NCBI GenBank assembly: GCA_959606065.1
Contig: CAUHHV010000030.1
Location: 1 to 17,723, forward strand
DNA: 17,723 bases
Direction: 5' to 3'
DNA from: an uncultured Collinsella sp.
Lineage (GTDB): Bacteria > Actinomycetota > Coriobacteriia > Coriobacteriales > Coriobacteriaceae
This document shows, in pieces, positions 13,582 through 17,723 of this stretch (position 1 is the first letter of the stretch; the number at the start of each line of letters is the position of its first letter). The position numbers and the translations under genes were made by a program. Below the pieces are notes generated by a model. That model searched no databases. It had not been told where the DNA came from and saw nothing but the letters and a program-made list of their open reading frames with translations.

Positions 13582-13616
13582 TCGGCCCTGACAGGGGCCC
13601 GAAAGAAAGGTAGGAG
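13582..13616 (+). promoter_or_regulatory. arcA copy 2 leader hairpin and ribosome binding site
   Basis: TCGGCCC (13582-13588) can pair with GGGCCCGA (13595-13602), with one bulged C, across a short TGACAG-type loop. GGTAGGAGG follows. The structure matches that of copy 1 although the left arm and loop have changed. Confidence 0.55.
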
Positions 13617-14862
13617 GCCATGACGAAAGGTCTGCACGTGCCTTCCGAGATCGGCAAGCTCAGGAAGGTCTGCCTGCACCGTCCCGGCGACGAGCTCCTC
13701 AACCTGCCGCCCGACGAGCTCGAGCGACTCCTGTTCGACGACGTCCCGTTCCTGGAGGTCGCGCAGCAGGAGCACGACACCTTCGCCCAGATCCTGAGGG
13801 ACCAGGGCGTGGAGGTGCTCTACCTCGAGAACCTCGTCGCAGAGGTGTTCGACCAGGTCCCCGGCGCCCGCGCCGAGTTCACCGACCAGTACATCGCCGA
13901 GGCAGGCATCCGCGGCCAGCACATGCCGCAGATCGTCCGCGAGAAGCTGGACTCCATCGAGGACAACCTCGAGTTCGTCAAGAAGACCATGGCCGGCATG
14001 ACCAAGTCCGAGATCGACATGCCCCTCACGGCGTCCACGACCCTCGACTCCCTGGTCAACTCCGAGTCCGAGTCCGACCTGATCATCGACCCGATGCCCA
14101 ACCTCTACTTCACCCGCGACCCGTTCGCGGTCGTCGGCGAGGGCGTCAACCTCAACCGCATGTACTCGGTCACCCGCAACCGCGAGACCCTGTACGGCAA
14201 GTACGTCTTCAAGTACCACCCCGACTACAAGGACGTCTCCCTGTACTTCCGCCGCGACTGCCAGTTCCACACCGAGGGCGGCGACGTGCTGAACATCAAC
14301 GAGAAGACCCTCGCCGTCGGCATCTCCCAGCGCACCCAGGCCGCCGCGATCGACGTCATGGCCCAGAACATCTTCTGGAACTCCGACTCCAAGGTCGAGC
14401 GCATCCTGGCCTTCGACATCCCGGTCTCGCGCGCCTTCATGCACCTCGACACGGTCTTCACCCAGATCGACGTCGATAAGTTCACGATCCACCCCGCCAT
14501 CATGGGCACCCTGCGCGTCTACGAGCTGACCGCCGGCAAGAACCCGGGCGACGTGAACATCCGCCTGATCGAGGACACCCTCGAGCACGTCCTGGAGGAC
14601 GCCACCGGCGTCGACCAGGTCAAGCTGATCCCCTGCGGCGGCGGCGACCCGATCGCGGCCTCCCGCGAGCAGTGGAACGACGGCTCCAACACCCTGTGCG
14701 TCGAGCCCGGCAAGATCTGCGTCTACGCCCGCAACACCGTCACCAACGACGTGCTGTACAAGGAGGGCCTGGACCTTCTCGTCGTGCCCTCCGCCGAGCT
14801 CTCCCGCGGCCGCGGCGGCCCGCGCTGCATGAGCATGCCCTTCTGGCGCGAGGACCTCTAAG
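13596..14862 (+). repeat. Direct repeat copy 2 (identical to 10506-11772)
   Basis: The second copy of the 1,267-base identical block. Reading both copies in parallel shows no difference, including synonymous positions. Upstream the leaders diverge immediately, and downstream the two 3' regions are unrelated. Confidence 0.92.
13620..14861 (+). CDS. arcA: Arginine deiminase, copy 2
   Basis: Identical in protein and DNA to copy 1: 413 residues with Asp167, Glu219, His275, Asp277 and Cys403 in place, so it should be fully active. It converts arginine to citrulline and ammonia in the cytoplasm. This copy lies directly upstream of arcB and the antiporter, so it is the one in the classical ADI arrangement. 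The start follows the GGTAGGAGG site. Two hairpins separate it from arcB, about 105 bases away. A second copy with its own promoter could raise enzyme dose or allow two expression patterns, because the distal control regions differ between copies. The strong preference for C- and G-ending codons is the same as in copy 1. Confidence 0.97.
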   Translation: MTKGLHVPSEIGKLRKVCLHRPGDELLNLPPDELERLLFDDVPFLEVAQQEHDTFAQILRDQGVEVLYLENLVAEVFDQVPGARAEFTDQYIAEAGIRGQHMPQIVREKLDSIEDNLEFVKKTMAGMTKSEIDMPLTASTTLDSLVNSESESDLIIDPMPNLYFTRDPFAVVGEGVNLNRMYSVTRNRETLYGKYVFKYHPDYKDVSLYFRRDCQFHTEGGDVLNINEKTLAVGISQRTQAAAIDVMAQNIFWNSDSKVERILAFDIPVSRAFMHLDTVFTQIDVDKFTIHPAIMGTLRVYELTAGKNPGDVNIRLIEDTLEHVLEDATGVDQVKLIPCGGGDPIAASREQWNDGSNTLCVEPGKICVYARNTVTNDVLYKEGLDLLVVPSAELSRGRGGPRCMSMPFWREDL

Positions 14863-14873
14863 TCTTTCCGTTT

Positions 14874-14905
14874 CCGGTGCGGTCTCCCTACAACCGCACC
14901 GGTTT
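14874..14905 (+). terminator. Terminator-like hairpin after arcA copy 2
   Basis: A perfect 10-base stem CCGGTGCGGT / ACCGCACCGG (14874-14883, 14893-14902) with a 9-base loop is followed by only TTT. It begins 12 bases after the arcA stop. It is probably a partial terminator or an mRNA-stabilising stem that sets the ratio of arcA to arcB transcript. Confidence 0.65.
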
Positions 14906-14923
14906 CGCCCGTCAAACGGGCGA
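14905..14923 (+). other. Second hairpin in the arcA-arcB gap
   Basis: A perfect 8-base stem TCGCCCGT / ACGGGCGA with loop CAA begins on the last T after the preceding stem. There is no T run, so it is not a standard terminator. It may block exonucleases or be a processing site in a shared arcA-arcB transcript. Confidence 0.55.
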
Positions 14924-14966
14924 CACTAATACTTACGTAATTCATTTCTTCGAAAGGAAACGAACC

Positions 14967-15962
14967 ATGGGTGTTAACCTCTCCGGCCGTAGCTTCCTCA
15001 AGCTCCTCGACCTCACCACCGAGGAGATCGAGTACCTGCTCAAGCTCTCCAAGAACTTCAAGGATATGAAGCGCGCTGGCGTTCCGCACCGCTATCTCGA
15101 GGGCAAGAACATCGTTCTGCTCTTCCAGAAGACCTCCACTCGTACCCGCTGCGCCTTCGAGGTCGGCGGCATGGATCTGGGCATGGGCGTCACCTACCTC
15201 GATCCCGGTTCGTCGCAGATGGGCAAGAAGGAGTCCATCGAGGACACCGCCCGCGTTCTCGGCCGCATGTATGATGGCATCGAGTTCCGTGGCTTTGCCC
15301 AGGACGACGTCGAGGAGCTCGCTGCTAAGTCCGGCGTGCCCGTGTGGAACGGCCTGACCACTGAGTGGCATCCCACCCAGATGCTCGCCGACATCCTGAC
15401 CGTCCAGGAGAACTTCAACTACGACATCAAGGGCAAGACCCTCGTCTTCATGGGCGACTGCAAGAACAACGTTGCTCGCTCCCTCATGGTCGTCTGCTCC
15501 AAGCTCGGCATGAACTTCGTGGCCTGCGGCCCCGAGGAGTGCATGCCCGCCGATGACGTCATCGAGGCCTGCAAGCCCATCGCTGAGGCCAACGGCTGCA
15601 CCATCAAGCTGACCACCGACGTCAAGGACGGCGTCGCCGGTGCTGACGTTCTCTACACCGACGTGTGGGTCTCCATGGGCGAGCCCGACGAGGTTTGGGC
15701 CGAGCGCATCGCTCAGCTCACCCCGTATCGTGTCACCTCCGAGGTCATGGCTATGGCCAACCCGGGTGCCATCTTCCTGCACTGCCTGCCCAGCTTCCAC
15801 GACACCAACACCACCATTGGCGCCGAGAAGTGCGAGCAGTTCGGCATCACCGAGCAGGAGGTCACCGACGAGGTCTTCGAGAGCCCCGCTTCCAAGGTCT
15901 TCGACGAGGCCGAGAACCGCATGCACACCATTAAGGCTGTCATGTACGCCACGCTCAAGTAA
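14967..15962 (+). CDS. arcB: Ornithine carbamoyltransferase, catabolic
   Basis: ArcB carries out the second ADI step, phosphorolysis of citrulline to ornithine and carbamoyl phosphate. The 331-residue protein has all transcarbamylase signatures: STRTR (57-61) binding carbamoyl phosphate, HPTQ (135-138), DVWVSMGE (232-239) binding the amino acid, and HCLP (272-275). The context with arcA and the antiporter says it is the catabolic enzyme and not biosynthetic ArgF; the sequence alone does not decide this. The ATG at 14967 is preceded by GAAAGGAAAC. The frame is open back to 14877, but that stretch is the hairpin region and not coding. No promoter is obvious in the short gap, so readthrough from arcA copy 2 is likely. 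A strong terminator follows. Confidence 0.96.
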   Translation: MGVNLSGRSFLKLLDLTTEEIEYLLKLSKNFKDMKRAGVPHRYLEGKNIVLLFQKTSTRTRCAFEVGGMDLGMGVTYLDPGSSQMGKKESIEDTARVLGRMYDGIEFRGFAQDDVEELAAKSGVPVWNGLTTEWHPTQMLADILTVQENFNYDIKGKTLVFMGDCKNNVARSLMVVCSKLGMNFVACGPEECMPADDVIEACKPIAEANGCTIKLTTDVKDGVAGADVLYTDVWVSMGEPDEVWAERIAQLTPYRVTSEVMAMANPGAIFLHCLPSFHDTNTTIGAEKCEQFGITEQEVTDEVFESPASKVFDEAENRMHTIKAVMYATLK

Positions 15963-15978
15963 GAGCATCTAGCATCTC

Positions 15979-16014
15979 GCTCGGGGTGTATTGCTGCACA
16001 CCCCGAGCGGTTTT
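15979..16014 (+). terminator. Strong terminator after arcB
   Basis: A perfect 12-base stem CGCTCGGGGTGT / ACACCCCGAGCG (15979-15990, 15999-16010) with an 8-base loop is followed by GTTTTAT. It begins 16 bases after the arcB stop and is a standard rho-independent terminator. Confidence 0.9.
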
Positions 16015-16025
16015 ATCTGGTAAAA

Positions 16026-16076
16026 ATCTCGCATCAAGCGGCAGGCACGGCACGGAAGAGCCGCTTCGGGCGAGAT
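16026..16076 (+). promoter_or_regulatory. Two-stage hairpin in the antiporter leader
   Basis: Outer stem ATCTCGC / GCGAGAT (16026-16032, 16070-16076) and inner stem AAGCGGC / GCCGCTT (16036-16042, 16060-16066) are both perfect 7-base pairings, separated by a symmetrical 3x3 internal loop. The apical loop is purine-rich (AGGCACGGCACGGAAGA). It lies between the arcB terminator and the antiporter ribosome binding site. It could be a protein- or ligand-binding leader or an mRNA stabiliser. I recognise no known riboswitch class. Confidence 0.5.
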
Positions 16077-16109
16077 CAGTAAATGATTTATGAAGGGGGG
16101 ATGAGAACT

Positions 16110-17588
16110 ATGACTGAGACCGCTAAGAAAAAGCGCGGTATGCCTTCATCGTTCACCATTCTTCTTGCTCTGCTGGCAATTGTTGCAGTGATTACCGTTA
16201 TCGTCTCCGGCACGTCCGGCGGCGCGGTTACTGCCGCCCGTCTGAGCGATTTCTGCACCGCCCCGATTCTGGGCTTCGCTGACGCTCTGCCCGTCTGTCT
16301 CTTCGTTATGATCCTCGGCGGCTTCCTCGGCATGATGACCGAGACCGGCGCCCTGGACAACGGCATTGCCGTTCTGGTGCAGAAGCTTAAGGGCAATGAG
16401 ATCATGCTCATTCCCGTGCTGATGCTCATCTTCTCCCTCGGTGGTACCACCTATGGTATGTGCGAGGAGACCGTTCCCTTCTACGCCCTGCTCGCTGCTA
16501 CCATGATGGCCGCTGGCTTCGACCCCATGGTCGGCGCCGCTACCGTCCTGCTCGGCGCTGGCTGCGGCTGCCTGGGCTCCACGGTTAACCCGTTCGCCGT
16601 CGGCGCTGCCGTCGACGCTCTGACCGGCGTTGACATTGCCGTGAATCAGTCCATCATCATCGGCCTCGGTGCCGTCCTGTGGATTGTTACCACCGCCATG
16701 TCCATCGTCTTCGTGATGAGCTACGCCAAGAAGGTCAAGGCCGACAAGGGTTCCACCATCCTGTCGATGCAGGAGCTCAAGGACGCCGAAGAGGCTCACG
16801 GCAAGGCTGCTTCCGAGGTCCACAAGGAGGTCAAGCTCACCGGTCGTCAGAAGGGTGTTCTGATCGCCTTCGCCTTCACCTTCGTCGTCATGATCGTCGG
16901 CTTCATTCCGCTGGCCGACCTCAACGAGGGCGTCGCCAACTTCTTCGACGCCGGCGCTGTCTACGACGCCGACGGTAACACCGTCGTCCAGGGCTGGTCT
17001 GCCCTGATCACCGGCCTGCCCATTGGTCAGTGGTACTTCGACGAGGCTTCCACCTGGTTCTTCCTCATGGCCGTCCTGATCGGTATCATCGGTGGCCTGT
17101 CCGAGAAGCAGATCGTCAACACCTTCATCACCGGCGCTGCCGACATGATGTCCGTTGTTCTCGTCATCGCCCTTGCTCGTGGTATCTCCGTCCTCATGGC
17201 TAACACCGGCCTCGACGTCTACGTCCTCGACGCTGCCGCCAATGCTCTGGCTGGCCTGTCCGGCGTGATCTTCGCTCCCATGAGCTTCCTGGTCTACTTC
17301 GGCCTGTCCTTCCTGATCCCCTCGACCTCTGGTATGGCTACCGTCTCCATGCCCATCATGGGACCGCTGGCTGTTAAGCTCGGCTTCTCGCCTGAGGTCA
17401 TGGTCATGATCTTCTCCGCCGCCATCGGTGTCGTGAACCTGTTCACCCCGACCTCCGGCGCCATCATGGGCGGTCTCGCCCTGGCCAAGATCGAGTGGAC
17501 GACCTGGCTCAAGTTTGCCCTTAAGCTCATCGTCGCTCTCTCCGTCGTCTGCGCCATCATCCTGACCGTCGCCTGCGTGTTGATCTAA
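16110..17588 (+). CDS. arcD: YfcC-family membrane transporter, probable arginine/ornithine antiporter
   Basis: A 492-residue integral membrane protein of the YfcC family (COG1288, C4-dicarboxylate uptake C / DcuC-like clan). It has a short basic N-terminus (TAKKKRG), then about a dozen hydrophobic segments. A long hydrophilic loop lies near residues 210-250 (KKVKADKGST to KLTGRQKG). Family-like stretches are GGTTYGMCEETVPFYALL, LLGAGCGCLGSTVNPFAVG, GGLSEKQIVNTFITGAADM, IPSTSGMATVSMPIMGPLA and FTPTSGAIMGGLALA. In streptococci, members of this family in ADI clusters are named ArcD and exchange arginine for ornithine. Placement after arcB supports that role here, but specificity is inferred. I chose the ATG at 16110 because a GGGGGGA site sits at good spacing; in-frame ATGs at 16101 and 16083 are less well placed. 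Confidence 0.85.
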   Translation: MTETAKKKRGMPSSFTILLALLAIVAVITVIVSGTSGGAVTAARLSDFCTAPILGFADALPVCLFVMILGGFLGMMTETGALDNGIAVLVQKLKGNEIMLIPVLMLIFSLGGTTYGMCEETVPFYALLAATMMAAGFDPMVGAATVLLGAGCGCLGSTVNPFAVGAAVDALTGVDIAVNQSIIIGLGAVLWIVTTAMSIVFVMSYAKKVKADKGSTILSMQELKDAEEAHGKAASEVHKEVKLTGRQKGVLIAFAFTFVVMIVGFIPLADLNEGVANFFDAGAVYDADGNTVVQGWSALITGLPIGQWYFDEASTWFFLMAVLIGIIGGLSEKQIVNTFITGAADMMSVVLVIALARGISVLMANTGLDVYVLDAAANALAGLSGVIFAPMSFLVYFGLSFLIPSTSGMATVSMPIMGPLAVKLGFSPEVMVMIFSAAIGVVNLFTPTSGAIMGGLALAKIEWTTWLKFALKLIVALSVVCAIILTVACVLI

Positions 17589-17674
17589 GTACCCAACGGG
17601 TACCCCACGGAAACCTTGACGATCCTGTAAAGGATCACCTGGTCATCGTCTGTCCGGTGGGGTCAACCCACCGG
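17589..17674 (+). promoter_or_regulatory. Structured RNA region after arcD with competing pairings
   Basis: Several perfect stems are packed together: GTACCC / GGGTAC (17589-17603), GACGAT / ATCGTC (17618-17623, 17645-17650), GATCCT / AGGATC (17621-17636) and CCGGTGGG / CCCACCGG (17654-17661, 17667-17674). The GTGGGG at 17657-17662 can pair instead with CCCCAC at 17603-17608, which would close a larger structure around the GACGAT stem. Such mutually exclusive stems before a terminator resemble a riboswitch or attenuator, but no known class is recognised. Confidence 0.4.
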
Positions 17675-17690
17675 TAGACTCCTACCTTTA

Positions 17691-17721
17691 GCCCCCTCCC
17701 GTTCCGTGCGCGGGAGGGGGC
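17691..17721 (+). terminator. GC-rich hairpin at the right edge
   Basis: A perfect 11-base stem GCCCCCTCCCG / CGGGAGGGGGC with a 9-base loop. The window ends two bases after the stem, so a T run cannot be seen. It is probably the terminator of the antiporter transcript or of a leader for the next gene. Confidence 0.65.
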
Positions 17722-17723
17722 GC

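Noticed and set aside
13545..15968. An 807-codon open frame on the minus strand across arcA copy 2 and arcB, and its 370-codon relative at 10386-11498.
   Set aside because: It is a shadow of the extreme C/G-ending third positions of arcA and arcB. The composition is Val/Leu/Gly/Asp/His-rich with no domain, and it lies opposite two certain genes.
17589..17723. A tRNA or named riboswitch in the cluster of hairpins after the antiporter gene.
   Set aside because: No cloverleaf with T-loop sequence or CCA end is present, and no known riboswitch core could be recognised by eye.

Overview
The window looks like chromosomal DNA of a moderately GC-rich anaerobic actinobacterium, most likely of the class Coriobacteriia (Collinsella or a close relative). 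This rests on gene content (short-form Pta, ArcT-type aminotransferase and YfcC-type antiporter in an arginine deiminase cluster), codon style and strong Shine-Dalgarno sites. I cannot run a search, so the genus is an inference. No rRNA, tRNA, CRISPR array, transposase or phage gene is visible.

Layout. Left part: pta (minus) diverges from a two-gene plus-strand unit, glf plus a family 2 glycosyltransferase, which probably makes and transfers galactofuranose for a surface glycan. That unit ends in a 376-base convergent gap packed with two large nested hairpin elements. Facing it is a minus-strand housekeeping block: a P1/DmpA-family peptidase, then a DJ-1/PfpI-family gene overlapping maf by 4 bases, a TrmA/RlmD-type rRNA uracil methyltransferase, and polyphosphate kinase ppk with an unusual Pro/Glu-rich C-terminal tail.

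Right part (10.0-17.7 kb, plus strand): an arginine deiminase (ADI) cluster in the order arcA, arcT-like aminotransferase, arcA again, arcB, arcD-like antiporter. Arginine enters in exchange for ornithine (ArcD), ArcA converts it to citrulline and ammonia, and ArcB splits citrulline to carbamoyl phosphate and ornithine. The carbamate kinase that would harvest ATP (arcC) is not in the window and may lie just beyond the right edge.

The most notable features are in the ADI region. The two arcA copies are identical over 1,267 bases, from just before the ribosome binding site to just past the stop codon, at an offset of 3,090 bases, although their promoters and flanks have diverged. Both promoters keep a pair of ACCGTTC boxes exactly 21 bases apart, with the downstream box starting exactly 128 bases before each ATG. 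Further inverted copies (TGAACGGTAT type) lie several hundred bases upstream. This looks like the operator set of an unidentified arginine-catabolism regulator. Both arcA leaders also fold into the same bulged hairpin beside the ribosome binding site. Each arc gene is followed by its own terminator-like hairpin, so the cluster is a string of individually punctuated genes and not a tight operon.
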